Shown here one piece after another: positions 8,985 through 18,302 of a DNA stretch of 64,000 bases. The position numbers and the translations under genes are program-made. Under the pieces are notes generated by a model that worked only from the letters and a program-made list of their open reading frames with translations, searched no databases and was not told where the DNA came from. Within the stretch, counting starts at the first letter, position 1. Each line of letters opens with the position of its first letter. The DNA lies in NCBI GenBank assembly GCA_025928545.1, contig JAICJH010000008.1:1-64000 (forward strand), read 5' to 3'. The stretch comes from Bryobacteraceae bacterium (GTDB taxonomy: Bacteria > Acidobacteriota > Terriglobia > Bryobacterales > Bryobacteraceae).

Positions 8985-10076
8985 TCACCGAACGGAATCG
9001 TCGATCCAGTACCCGATCCGCGACTGCAGCGTCAATTGCTGCCGATTCCGTATCTCGACGTGCAGCGAATGCGGACCCGGCGTAGGGGGCGTGGGGCGGA
9101 AACTCAGAACGTAATACTGAAGCACGTCATGTGACACCGCGATCAGTCCCTGCCGGAGATCTTTGGCATTGCTGAATCGAAAAAATTCGCCTCCGGTCAG
9201 TTCCGCCAGAGACGCCGCCGTATTAGTGCGCAGGCCGTTGCGTGCGGTGAGATAAGCCATCTGAGCCAGCCGCAGCGGCGGAGCCAGCAGCGTGAGGCAG
9301 TCGAGCACCTGGCGGCTGTAATGCCCGTCATATTCCGCGTCGGCTCCTTCGCGGCTGAAGCATCCATGCGGAGGACCGGGCTCGCTTGGATGGCCCTCGG
9401 TTCCCGGCGCCAGGTGCGCCAGCGCGGCCTTCGTGCTCGAAAAGCCGAAGCTGTAAAGAGCCGTGTTGGTATCGCCCAGCAGTCGCAGCGCTTCGCCAAG
9501 CGACGTGTTGCTGCCCTGGTCGATAGTCTCGCTGAACAGCAGAATGGCGCGGCGGTAATTCGATGGCTGGTTGCGCAATTGCGCCACCGCGAAAGCCACT
9601 CCATCGAGAATCGCGGCCCCAGGCCCGCCTTTATTCAGGCTGGATAACTTGAGCGTTGCCTGCGCCGTTTCCGGAGTGAACGGCACCAGCAGATGTGGAG
9701 TGCTGTCGAAGCCGATGACCGCGACGCGATGCTCCACGCCGCCAATCAGAGCTCCGATAATCGCATCGAGGTGCTCATAATCTTCGATATGCTTCGCGCC
9801 CGCGCCGCCGGTTTCCACGCAGATTGCCAGGGCCAGCGGTTCGGAATCGGTGTCCGGATCGAGCGTGAGTTGCTGCGGAATGCCGTTGTCGGTCAGGGAA
9901 AAATCGGCGGCCGTGAGATCGAAAACCACCGCTCCCTGCTTGCTCTTGACGAGGGTTGGCACCAGCACCACATTAGTCTGAACCTTCAACGTCGGGGGAT
10001 TCGGCTCCATTTGCTGGGCGAACCCGGCAATTGCGACAAGCATCAGCGACGTAATGGCGAGAGCGCGTATGGGCAA
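8985..10076 (-). CDS. Exported VWA-domain-related protein (TIGR03436 type)
   Basis: The product begins with a signal peptide (PIRALAITSLMLVAIAGFAQ). The segment TLKVQTNVVLVPTLVKSKQG followed by LTAADFSLTDNG is the hallmark of the acidobacterial VWFA-related family. A degenerate VWA fold follows (LALAICVETGG in place of a DxSxS MIDAS, then AILLFSETIDQGSNT), so metal binding is doubtful. The function of this family is unknown. The frame stays open to an ATG at 10190, but that would overlap the divergent gene at 10111 by 80 bases. I chose the in-frame TTG at 10074-10076, which gives a compact signal peptide. The gene is convergent with pyc. Confidence 0.85.
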   Translation of the reverse strand: MPIRALAITSLMLVAIAGFAQQMEPNPPTLKVQTNVVLVPTLVKSKQGAVVFDLTAADFSLTDNGIPQQLTLDPDTDSEPLALAICVETGGAGAKHIEDYEHLDAIIGALIGGVEHRVAVIGFDSTPHLLVPFTPETAQATLKLSSLNKGGPGAAILDGVAFAVAQLRNQPSNYRRAILLFSETIDQGSNTSLGEALRLLGDTNTALYSFGFSSTKAALAHLAPGTEGHPSEPGPPHGCFSREGADAEYDGHYSRQVLDCLTLLAPPLRLAQMAYLTARNGLRTNTAASLAELTGGEFFRFSNAKDLRQGLIAVSHDVLQYYVLSFRPTPPTPGPHSLHVEIRNRQQLTLQSRIGYWIDDSVR

Positions 10077-10110
10077 CGGATTGCTTTCATGATACGCGCA
10101 CGACCCCAGA

Positions 10111-10542
10111 ATGCCGTTCGCCCTCCCATTCGACACGCTTGGCACGCAGGTCGTGATTTTGCTCCTGCTGGCGATCCCCGTGGCCTGCATTTCATGGACG
10201 ATTACGCACGAAGAGATCTTCCGCGAGCCCCGCGAGTATTGTGCTCAGCGGAGCCGTTCCTGCCGAAAATTGGTACAGCGCAAGTTCTTTTATGCCCTGA
10301 CCTGTGAGTTTTGCCTCAGCCATTACATCGCGGCTTTTTGGCTTTTCGTCAGCAGATATCGTTTGCTGTTCGATTCCTGGCGCGGGTATCTGGCCGCCCT
10401 TTTCGCGTTAGTGTGGGTGGCCAACCTCTATATGGCGATCTTCGGGCGGCTTCGGCTTGAGATTCAAAGCCAGCGTCTCGGAATCGAGGAGGAAAAACGC
10501 GAACTGGAGAGCAAAGGCCCTCCCCGATCCGAGACTGGCTGA
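10111..10542 (+). CDS. Small membrane protein of unknown function
   Basis: The 143-residue product has an N-terminal membrane helix (VVILLLLAIPVACISW), a middle section with a CEFCLSHY motif and a second helix around LAALFALVWVANLYMAIF. It ends in a charged helix (LEIQSQRLGIEEEKRELESK) likely to be cytoplasmic. The cysteine pair CEFC could bind a metal or form a disulphide. I do not recognise a named family. It is transcribed divergently from the VWA gene and converges on the metallothionein gene with a five-base gap. Confidence 0.7.
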   Translation: MPFALPFDTLGTQVVILLLLAIPVACISWTITHEEIFREPREYCAQRSRSCRKLVQRKFFYALTCEFCLSHYIAAFWLFVSRYRLLFDSWRGYLAALFALVWVANLYMAIFGRLRLEIQSQRLGIEEEKRELESKGPPRSETG

Positions 10543-10547
10543 ATCGA

Positions 10548-10697
10548 TTAAAGTGGTGTGCAGCCCGGGTGACCGCACTGGCAGGAGAGTTCGGTGAGAT
10601 CACCGGCATCTTCGCAGGCTTCGCTGCAATAATCCTCGCCCTCGGGAGCGGCGCAATTGCAGGCCGGGTGTTTGCACTTTTGCACTTCTTCTGTCAT
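10548..10697 (-). CDS. Bacterial metallothionein-like protein, 49 residues
   Basis: From ATG 10695-10697, with a GAGGTGA ribosome site just upstream, the frame encodes a 49-residue protein with eight cysteines and two histidines. The key pattern is CKHPACNC near the start, YCSEACEDAG in the middle and CQCGHPGC near the end. This spacing matches bacterial metallothioneins of the SmtA/BmtA family, which bind Zn, Cd or Cu in a Cys/His cluster in the cytoplasm. SmtA has nine cysteines, so the count is close. A metal-responsive regulator is not adjacent. Confidence 0.85.
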   Translation of the reverse strand: MTEEVQKCKHPACNCAAPEGEDYCSEACEDAGDLTELSCQCGHPGCTPL

Positions 10698-10765
10698 AGG
10701 GTCACCTCTCGGGCGATAACGGAAGCAATTCGATTACCATCCCGATCTGTAATAATGACTCAATC

Positions 10766-12688
10766 GTGAAACGCTACTTTGCCGCAGCTCTCTTGGCAGC
10801 GGGACTCTACGCCGCCGGTTCCAACGCCGCGTCGGACGACGAATGGCCCGCTTATGGTCGCGATCCAGGCGGCCAGCGCTACTCGCCGCTCAGTCTGATT
10901 AATCGCGGAAACGTGGCCTCGCTGGAGATCGCATGGACTTATCGAACCGGCGATGCTTACCAGCCGCCGCGCGGCCGCCCGACGGCCTTTGAAGCCACAC
11001 CTCTCTATGTAGATGGCACCCTTTATCTGGCGACGCCGCTCGGTCACGTGGTGGCGCTGAATCCGGTGACCGGTCAGCCGCAATGGTCGTTCGATGCGAA
11101 GGCGCCGCGCGATAAAGGTTACGGCGATTTCGCCAGCCGCGGAGTGAGTATCTGGAAGTCCGCAGCGGGCCAGAAGCGGGTATTCGTTGCAACCATCGAT
11201 GCGCGCCTCATTGCGCTGGACGCCGCGACCGGCAAACCGATCGTCGCTTTCGGCGATAACGGCGAGGTCAATCTGCGGAACGGGCTTCGCATCGCGCCCT
11301 CCGATTTCTCCGAATACGAGGAGACTTCGCCGCCCGCGATTGTCGGAAATACCGTGGTTGTAGGCTCGGGCGTCGCGGATAACGGATCCATCGGGCAGGC
11401 CAGCGGTGAAGTCCGTGGCTACGACGCCATCACCGGAAAGCTCAAGTGGACGTGGGATCCGATCCCGCAGGCGGCCGGCGTTCCCGGAGCCGAAACATGG
11501 AAGAACGGGAGCGCGAAAAGAACGGGAGCGGCGAATGCCTGGTCATGGATTGCTTCCGATCCCCAACGCAATCTCGTGTTCGTCCCGACCGGCAGCCCGA
11601 GCCCCGACTACTATGGCGGGGAACGCCTTGGGGACAACCTGTTCGCGAATTCCATCGTGGCGCTGAATGCTTCGACAGGCAAGCGGGTGTGGCATTTTCA
11701 GACGGTCCACCACGATCTGTGGGATTACGATGTTGCTTCGCCGGCCATTCTGTTCGATGTGAAACGCGCGGGCCGCGATATCCCCGCGCTCGGGATCGGG
11801 TCGAAGAGCGGAAACTTCTTCATCCTGGATCGCACGACCGGGAAACCGATCTTCGGCGTCAGCGAAAAGCCGGTCCCGCAAACCGATATCGTTGGTGAGA
11901 AATCGTCGCCGACCCAGCCATTTCCGCTGTCTCCGAAGGGGCTGGCTCCGCAGGGCGTCGCCGCGCCGTGGGGTGCGACAGAAGCGGATCGGGCGTTCTG
12001 TGCAGCGGAAATGGCGAAGCTTCGCAATGAAGGTGTGTTTACACCGCCGAGCATTCGGGGATCCTATATTCTGCCGGGTAACGTCGGCGGAATGGCGTGG
12101 GGTGGCGCCGCTTTTGATCCGGCTCATCGAATGCTGCTGATTCCCACGAACAACATCGGAGCTGAGGTGCGGCTGATTCCCCGGGCGGATTTCGCGAGCC
12201 AGCGGGAAACCGAAGGCCGCGTTATCAATGGCGACTGGGAGTTCGCGGAGCAACGCGGAACCCCTTATGGAATGGCTCGGCGTCTGCTGCGCTCGCCCAG
12301 CGGATTGCCGTGCGTGGCCCCTCCCTGGGGCGTGCTGAATGGGGTGGATGCCGATACGGGCGCGGTGAAATGGACGGTGCCGACAGGCTCGTTCAACGTG
12401 GGCGCCGCGCCGGAGGGATCGATTGCATTGGGCGGTCCTATTGCGACCGCGGGCGGTTTGGTTTTCATGGCAGGCACGCTGGATGCGGGGATCTACGCTT
12501 TCGATGTGGAAACCGGCAAGCAATTATGGAGGGGCGAACTGCCGAGCAGCGCGCGGGCGACCCCGATGACTTATCGTGGACCCGATGGCCGGCAGTACCT
12601 GGTGATCGCGGCCGGAGGGCACGGAATTCCGGGGATGGCTCCCCTCGGCGATTCCCTGGTGGCCTTTACCTTGAAGCCCGGGAAGTAG
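10766..12688 (+). CDS. PQQ-dependent dehydrogenase (quinoprotein glucose dehydrogenase-like)
   Basis: The 640-residue product has a signal peptide (MKRYFAAALLAAGLYAAGSN, GTG start) and an eight-bladed quinoprotein propeller. Typical segments are WPAYGRDPGGQRYSPL, VVALNPVTGQPQWSFD, NLFANSIVALNASTGKRVWH, FQTVHHDLWDYD and ATAGGLVFMAGTLD. The HHDLWDYD motif and the overall pattern match the periplasmic domain of membrane glucose dehydrogenase, without its membrane part and without a heme motif. It should oxidise a sugar or alcohol in the periplasm with PQQ; the substrate is unknown. No PQQ synthesis genes are in the window. The acyltransferase gene follows after 43 bases on the same strand. Confidence 0.92.
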   Translation: MKRYFAAALLAAGLYAAGSNAASDDEWPAYGRDPGGQRYSPLSLINRGNVASLEIAWTYRTGDAYQPPRGRPTAFEATPLYVDGTLYLATPLGHVVALNPVTGQPQWSFDAKAPRDKGYGDFASRGVSIWKSAAGQKRVFVATIDARLIALDAATGKPIVAFGDNGEVNLRNGLRIAPSDFSEYEETSPPAIVGNTVVVGSGVADNGSIGQASGEVRGYDAITGKLKWTWDPIPQAAGVPGAETWKNGSAKRTGAANAWSWIASDPQRNLVFVPTGSPSPDYYGGERLGDNLFANSIVALNASTGKRVWHFQTVHHDLWDYDVASPAILFDVKRAGRDIPALGIGSKSGNFFILDRTTGKPIFGVSEKPVPQTDIVGEKSSPTQPFPLSPKGLAPQGVAAPWGATEADRAFCAAEMAKLRNEGVFTPPSIRGSYILPGNVGGMAWGGAAFDPAHRMLLIPTNNIGAEVRLIPRADFASQRETEGRVINGDWEFAEQRGTPYGMARRLLRSPSGLPCVAPPWGVLNGVDADTGAVKWTVPTGSFNVGAAPEGSIALGGPIATAGGLVFMAGTLDAGIYAFDVETGKQLWRGELPSSARATPMTYRGPDGRQYLVIAAGGHGIPGMAPLGDSLVAFTLKPGK

Positions 12689-12731
12689 ATAGCGCATTGG
12701 CGTTCAACGTGCTTGCTGCGATACTAGGGCG

Positions 12732-14480
12732 TTGAAGAAGCCACCCAATCTTGCCCGCAGTATTGCCCGCTCGGCCGGACTGGCCGTGCTGGGATTCGCG
12801 GCCACCGCGATTCCGCTTCATCTGCTGCTGCGAAGAGAACTGCGCGATGCGCCGGAGGATATCCGGGCGCAGGGCTGGCCCATCCGGATGATGCAGGTAC
12901 TCTTCTCCAAGTACGTGCTGAAATGGATCGACGTCGAGGGCCTGGAGAATCTTCCGCAGCAGGGCTCATATCTGGTGGCGGGTAATCACGCTTATAAATC
13001 AGGCGTGGACGGGTTTATCCTGGGCCATCTGCTCGCCACACGAGCGTTCCGCGTGCCGCGGATTCTGATGACGGCAGAGAGCCGGAACTGGGTGGTGAAA
13101 GCTGAGCGCTGGGTGCTGCACCACTACGGCATTGCGCTGCTGGTTCCCGATGAGACAGCGGGCCGAAAGAAGACCGGGCTTTCCGACATCATTGCGAAAT
13201 ATCTGCGGGAGAGCAGGAGGCACGCGGTGCTGATTTTTCCGGCCGGCCGCGCCATCGCGGACCCCGTGCTGCAGCTGAAGAACTGGAGTACCGGTGTGGT
13301 GATCGCCGCCGAAAAAAGCGGGTCTCCCATCGTCCCGGTTGCGGTGGGTGGGCTGCGGCTGGACTGGACTCCGGAGACCGTGATCTTCGCCGCTCTCGAA
13401 GCGGAAGGACCGGAGCCGCCGTTCCATTTCCATGTGCGCATCGGTAAGCCGATCATGCCGACCGGCGATCCGCACCTCGATCTGAGCTTATTGAACCAGG
13501 CCGTCGCCGAACTGATGCAGAGTATTCCGGGTTTGCGCCCATCTCCCGGCGAAGCCGATCCGGCGTTTGGCAAAGTCACATTGCGCGACGGGCGCACGCT
13601 GGCGTATATGGATCGCGGGCCGCGCACCGGAACGCCGGTCTTATACTTCCACGGATTTCAGGGTTCGCGCCTGGAGCGTGTTCCGGATATCGACGCGATT
13701 CTGACGAGGCTTAACGTTCGATTGATTACGCCGGACCGTCCCGGCATCGGGCTTTCGACGCCCGCCCACGCGCGCACAGTAGTGGGCTGGGTGGGGGATG
13801 TGCGGCAGTTGACGGATCAGGTGCTGGGGCCGGGGCAGGCATTTTCGATCCTCGGATTCTCGGCGGGCGCGACCTATGCGCTGGCCTGCGGACAACTGCC
13901 AGGTTTGCGGGCCATGACTCTTGTGAGCGGCATGGGCCTGCCTCATCTGATCTCCGGCTGGCGACGATACTCGGGAGCGGCATGGCACATTCTGCTCTCG
14001 GCGAAGCTCGCGACTTTCCGCGCGGCAACCTTTTTGCTGATCGAGAAGAAACAGCGCGACCGGGTTTACGGCGACTGGACGAAGTACTTCGAAGAAGTGA
14101 AAGCGGGTCTCTCGCCCGACGATCAGCGGATACTGGCGAAACCGGAGGTGGAGGAATTATTTCGCGAGAACCGGCGGGAAGGTTATACGCAATGCCCGGG
14201 GTGCCTGCTGCAGGAGGTTCAGGCGTTGTATTCCGATCCGGAAATCGATCTCGCGCATCTCGCCGCGTGCACCGTCACGCTTGTTCACGGCACCGACGAT
14301 AAGGTTGTGCCGATTGACGTGGCCCGCGATCTCCATGGAAGAATTCCGTCAAACAGCCTGACGGAGATGAGCGGGCGCGGCCATTATTTCCTCTATGACG
14401 AGGGTGAACTGGAAAACGTCCTCGGCGAACTGGCGGAGTCGCATCGGAACTGCGAGCAACTGGAAGAGCGTATCGCCTAG
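12732..14480 (+). CDS. Fusion of PlsC-like acyltransferase and alpha/beta hydrolase
   Basis: The 582-residue product joins two enzymes. Residues about 1-260 resemble 1-acylglycerol-phosphate acyltransferases: a membrane segment near the start, GNHAYKSGVD in place of NHxxxxD, FPAGRAI in place of FPEGTRS, and the downstream IVPVAVGGLRL. Residues about 280-575 form an alpha/beta hydrolase: oxyanion HGFQGSRLE, nucleophile elbow GFSAG, acid in DDKVVP and histidine in GRGHYF. The acyltransferase His-Asp spacing is HX6D, not HX4D, so that half may be altered or inactive. The start is a TTG at 12732 with a weak ribosome site. A role in lipid remodelling is inferred. Confidence 0.8.
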   Translation: MKKPPNLARSIARSAGLAVLGFAATAIPLHLLLRRELRDAPEDIRAQGWPIRMMQVLFSKYVLKWIDVEGLENLPQQGSYLVAGNHAYKSGVDGFILGHLLATRAFRVPRILMTAESRNWVVKAERWVLHHYGIALLVPDETAGRKKTGLSDIIAKYLRESRRHAVLIFPAGRAIADPVLQLKNWSTGVVIAAEKSGSPIVPVAVGGLRLDWTPETVIFAALEAEGPEPPFHFHVRIGKPIMPTGDPHLDLSLLNQAVAELMQSIPGLRPSPGEADPAFGKVTLRDGRTLAYMDRGPRTGTPVLYFHGFQGSRLERVPDIDAILTRLNVRLITPDRPGIGLSTPAHARTVVGWVGDVRQLTDQVLGPGQAFSILGFSAGATYALACGQLPGLRAMTLVSGMGLPHLISGWRRYSGAAWHILLSAKLATFRAATFLLIEKKQRDRVYGDWTKYFEEVKAGLSPDDQRILAKPEVEELFRENRREGYTQCPGCLLQEVQALYSDPEIDLAHLAACTVTLVHGTDDKVVPIDVARDLHGRIPSNSLTEMSGRGHYFLYDEGELENVLGELAESHRNCEQLEERIA

Positions 14481-14481
14481 C

Positions 14482-17421
14482 CTATTTCTTCTTTGTGGCC
14501 GCCGGTTTTTGCGCAGGGCTGATGAGATTGGCCAGTAATTGATATGCGCCGTCGGTGCCTGCGGGCAACTGTCTCCAGAGTCCCAGACCCAGATAGAACC
14601 AGCGGCCCTTGCCGAATTTTGCTTCGACCAGCGAGCCGAGTTTTTCTCCGGGATTATCTTTGAACGGATCCGTCATGGCAACGAGATCCACGTATTTCGG
14701 ATCTTTCTCGCCGAGGAAATAGAGGCCGCGTTCCTGCGTCCACTTCTCCCATGTCGGAGGGCCGATCTTGTTGGGGAAGTTGAAGACCTGATCGCCGGGG
14801 ACCAGGAGATTGACCGGAGCCCTTTCATCCGTAATGCGGTTGGAGCTCACTTTCGCGGGATAGGGGCCGTACTCCGCCTGATTGAACTCCATCTTGTTGT
14901 ACTGCACGATGACGGTGCCGCCGCGCTCGGCGTAATCGAGAAGACGGCGATTGTAGGCGCGAAGATCGGCGCGTCGCTCGTAAGCGCGCACGCCGGTGAT
15001 GATCACGTCATGCTTCGAGAGATCGCCGAATGCCATCTCGTCCTGATCGATGAAGGACACTTTCGCGCCGAGTTGTTCGAGGGCCGGAGGAACCTGATCG
15101 CCCACGCCATTGATGTAACCGACTTTGATGTTGGGGATCACTTTCACATCCACAACTTTGAGCGTGGTCTCAGCCTGTTCGATGACCTGGCGGCGTTGAA
15201 TGTGCGGGTACTCGATTTCCTTGTAGCCGGTGGAAAATTTCCTATCGCCCGTTGCGGCTGAGGTGACAACGGCGTGGAGCGAATATTGCCCCACCTTTAC
15301 AGTGGCGGGAGCAGTGACTTCAAAACGCGCGGAAAGCGACTCATCCTCATGCGCGAAGGCGAGCGGAACACTGGCGGGGGTGGCTTTCCAGCCGGCTGGC
15401 AGTTCAAGCGCGACAGCGGCCTGTGCGGTGCCCTTGATGCCGTTCGTGACGGTCACGTGGATTTCACGCGCGACAGACTTCGCGCCGTTCGGGGCGGGGA
15501 TGACCGCGAGACCGGGATCGACCTTCACGGAGAAATCGGGCACCACGTTGAGCTCCATGCGCTTGTCGCCGAAGTAAAGATCTTTCACATAGCGATACTC
15601 GACCGGCAGTTCCTTCGTGACTTCCGCGTTGCCGAATTTCATGTGGAAGGTCACGCGGAATGGCGAGGGCGCGAACGGGACGCCGAACTCCACGGAGGGA
15701 TCGAAAATCTGCATCGCAAGATTGTCGGTGTGCTTCCAGTAGTTGTCGGTAAAGTAAGGTGTCGTCGGTTTTGCGTCTTTCGGAATGTGCGCTTCCGACG
15801 TGCAGGTGTAGACAGCGTCCTTCTTTGTAGTGGCGGGCGCGCAGGCGGCGGGTGAATCGAAACCTGCGATCGACACGCCGGTAACGTTGAGATCGCCCGC
15901 GCCGCGGTTCACGGCGAGCAGCGAAAGCCGAATGGGCTGGCCGGGAATCACGAGGCCGTCATCGGCAATCGCGTCGAACGTGACACCGTTTGCAGCGAGG
16001 ACGGCATCTTCATAATCGCGCTCTTTGGTTTTGAGGCGGTAGTCGATTTCATACCGCGCGGTGTCGTTCAGCCCCATGGAAGGGAGCTTTGCGCGAAGAG
16101 CGCGAAGGGCCACGAGACCGGCTTCCACGGGAGCCGCCGTGGCTGCGTCATTCCCATCGGCGAAGAACTTCTGAGCCTGTTTCGCATCGCTCAGAATGCC
16201 CACCAGGGCGGCTGACAATGCCGCCGGAGGATTCGCGCCGGCATAGCTTGCGAGAGCAGTCAGGCTGTAATCCACACCGTCCAACATAGAAGTTTCGACC
16301 TTCTGGAGCTGGCCTGGAATTGTGGTGTCCTGAAGGGCGTAGCCGCCGCCACCGCCGAAGCCGCCACCGCCGCGTCCACCGGCGCCGCCGGGCAGGGGAG
16401 GCAGTCCATTGGCGCCCTGGCACTTGTGATAGCTGCGCGCATCGGAACCGATTTCGGCGTAGGTGCGGCCAAGCAGAGTGTCATACATCTGAGTGTTGAC
16501 CGGAGTCATGGGAGGGCCGGCAGGTGCGCCCGATGCGCCCTGTGCGCCGCGTCCGGCACCGGGACCACCGCGTCCCGCCGCGACCTGCTGGCCACCGGAT
16601 GCTCCCGCTGCGCCACCGCGACCGCCGCGACCAGCTGCACCCGCGCCGCGTCCACCAGCCGCTGGCGCGGCGCCTGAGGCACCGGCCGCGCCACGTCCAC
16701 CACCAGCCGGAATGGCCCCGCGGCCACCGGGGAAGTAGAGCTTCTTCGGCTGCCACGGGCGCAAGCCTTCTTCACGAATCTGCTCGGGGTACATGTTGGG
16801 ATCGCCCGCTGCTTTGTAGGCATCGCGGAAGAGTACCGTAGTCGCTTCATGGGCGCGGTCTCCACCGCCGCCCTGAATGTTCATGGTCAGCGTGACGTCC
16901 GGACGGAGAGTGCGGATGAGGCGCACATAATCGCCGACGATTTCCTTGCGGCCCCATTTGTTGATGACTTCCTCGGGGTCGAAGGAATAGCCGTAATCGA
17001 TAGCGCGGGTGAAGTACTGCTCGGCGCCATCGATCCGGTGCGCGGCAAGCAGTTCTGAAGTGCGCAGCACAGCCATGTCGTGGAAGAGTTCGGGGCCGAT
17101 TTCGTTCTGGCCGCCATCGCCGCGATTGTTCTGGAGATCGATCACACGCAGACCGAGGCCATAGCCGAAGTAGGCGAACAGGGCGTTGGTTTCATCGTCG
17201 GGATGCGCGGGCGCCTGCATGAAAGTGCCGGAGACGGTGAGTTTGCGCAGCGCGAGGCCCAGCGAGACGTGACCGTCTTTCGCGACAGGAGAAAACGCCA
17301 TGCGGTTCTGGGCCTGAATCTCGCTGTAACGCGAGCCGGTGGTGATGAATGCGGCCAGTGCGGCGGTTGCAGTGACAGCAAGGGTCAGTTTGCGGCGGAG
17401 GGGCAGGTTCGGAGTGCGCAT
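14482..17421 (-). CDS. Exported PIG-L/LmbE-family deacetylase, large
   Basis: The 979-residue product has a membrane or signal helix at about 10-28, then the zinc-binding AHPDDE motif (72-77) and a second histidine in DRAHEATT (191), both typical of PIG-L N-acetylglucosamine deacetylases. The domain is interrupted at about 232-304 by Gly/Arg/Ala-rich low-complexity sequence (GGRGAGAAGRGGRGG). After it come beta-sandwich regions (NEW3-like, LPAGWKATPASVPLAF) and a C-terminal GATase-like part (VIITGVRAYERRADLRAYN). The whole resembles large periplasmic PIG-L proteins of Acidobacteria and Bacteroidetes, with unknown glycan substrate. It converges on the acyltransferase fusion with one base between stop codons. 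Confidence 0.88.
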   Translation of the reverse strand: MRTPNLPLRRKLTLAVTATAALAAFITTGSRYSEIQAQNRMAFSPVAKDGHVSLGLALRKLTVSGTFMQAPAHPDDETNALFAYFGYGLGLRVIDLQNNRGDGGQNEIGPELFHDMAVLRTSELLAAHRIDGAEQYFTRAIDYGYSFDPEEVINKWGRKEIVGDYVRLIRTLRPDVTLTMNIQGGGGDRAHEATTVLFRDAYKAAGDPNMYPEQIREEGLRPWQPKKLYFPGGRGAIPAGGGRGAAGASGAAPAAGGRGAGAAGRGGRGGAAGASGGQQVAAGRGGPGAGRGAQGASGAPAGPPMTPVNTQMYDTLLGRTYAEIGSDARSYHKCQGANGLPPLPGGAGGRGGGGFGGGGGYALQDTTIPGQLQKVETSMLDGVDYSLTALASYAGANPPAALSAALVGILSDAKQAQKFFADGNDAATAAPVEAGLVALRALRAKLPSMGLNDTARYEIDYRLKTKERDYEDAVLAANGVTFDAIADDGLVIPGQPIRLSLLAVNRGAGDLNVTGVSIAGFDSPAACAPATTKKDAVYTCTSEAHIPKDAKPTTPYFTDNYWKHTDNLAMQIFDPSVEFGVPFAPSPFRVTFHMKFGNAEVTKELPVEYRYVKDLYFGDKRMELNVVPDFSVKVDPGLAVIPAPNGAKSVAREIHVTVTNGIKGTAQAAVALELPAGWKATPASVPLAFAHEDESLSARFEVTAPATVKVGQYSLHAVVTSAATGDRKFSTGYKEIEYPHIQRRQVIEQAETTLKVVDVKVIPNIKVGYINGVGDQVPPALEQLGAKVSFIDQDEMAFGDLSKHDVIITGVRAYERRADLRAYNRRLLDYAERGGTVIVQYNKMEFNQAEYGPYPAKVSSNRITDERAPVNLLVPGDQVFNFPNKIGPPTWEKWTQERGLYFLGEKDPKYVDLVAMTDPFKDNPGEKLGSLVEAKFGKGRWFYLGLGLWRQLPAGTDGAYQLLANLISPAQKPAATKKK

Positions 17422-17504
17422 TTATTTAATAGAAGATGATACCCCGTTTCGTTAAGATTCGAGTACCTTCGCTAACGGCGGTCAGGAAATGCCGTCGTAC
17501 GGAT

Positions 17505-18302
17505 ATGAAGACCTGCGTGGTTCGAAGTATTTTTGCCCTGTTGGCGGTGAGCGTTGTCATGGCCCAGGAAAGCATGGCCCAGGAAAGTCCTGCGTTCGAC
17601 GCTGTGTCGATCAAGCCCAGTGCTCCCGACACGCGGGGCAGTGGCTATCGGCCGTCCCCCGGACGGCTGACGATGAAGAATCTGACCCTGAAGGACCTGG
17701 TGGAATTCGCCTGGAAGCTTCACGATTATCAGCTCTCGGGCGGCCCCGCCTGGGCGGCTACAGATCGCTATGACGTGATCGCAACCTTTCCGGCCGATAC
17801 TTCGGATGCGCGGCGTGCGCTGATGATGCAGACGACGCTGGCCAGTCGCTTTGCGCTGGCAGTTCGGCACGAATCGAAGGACGTTACCGGCTATGCGCTG
17901 ACGGTGGGAAAGAACGGCCATAAGCTGCATGTTGCAGATGGCGCCGACCATGAGCTGATGCTGGACCGCAGTCCGGCAACCGGGCAACGGACTCTGACTG
18001 CGGCCAGCGCGAAGCTGGAGGATGTGGCGTCGCTGCTGGCGGATTTGCTCCAACGGCCCGTGGTGGATAAGACTGAGTTGCCGGGGATCTTCGATTTCAA
18101 GCTGGCATGGACGCCGGATTCCGGCACCGATCTTCCACGCAAGGGAGGCCCGGATGCGCCCCCACCACCAGCGGCTGAGACTCAGCAAGGGCCATCCCTA
18201 TTCACGGCTTTGCAGGAAACGCTGGGACTGAAACTGGAGACGTCCAGAATAACGGTGCCGGCGATTGTGATCGAGCGGGCGGAAAAGCCGACGGAGAATT
18301 GA
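17505..18302 (+). CDS. TIGR03435-type soil-associated exported protein
   Basis: The 265-residue product starts with a signal peptide (MKTCVVRSIFALLAVSVVMA) followed by FDAVSIKPSAPDTRG, the FE/DxxSIKP signature of the Acidobacteria-rich TIGR03435 family. The mid-region (LTLKDLVEFAWKLHDYQLSG, YDVIATFP) and the C-terminal pair RPVVDKTELPGIFDFKLAWTP also fit. Family function is unknown; members occur in large numbers in Solibacter. I chose ATG 17505 because it directly precedes the signal peptide; the open frame extends upstream to 17436 without coding character. Its stop codon abuts that of the convergent kinase gene. Confidence 0.88.
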   Translation: MKTCVVRSIFALLAVSVVMAQESMAQESPAFDAVSIKPSAPDTRGSGYRPSPGRLTMKNLTLKDLVEFAWKLHDYQLSGGPAWAATDRYDVIATFPADTSDARRALMMQTTLASRFALAVRHESKDVTGYALTVGKNGHKLHVADGADHELMLDRSPATGQRTLTAASAKLEDVASLLADLLQRPVVDKTELPGIFDFKLAWTPDSGTDLPRKGGPDAPPPPAAETQQGPSLFTALQETLGLKLETSRITVPAIVIERAEKPTEN

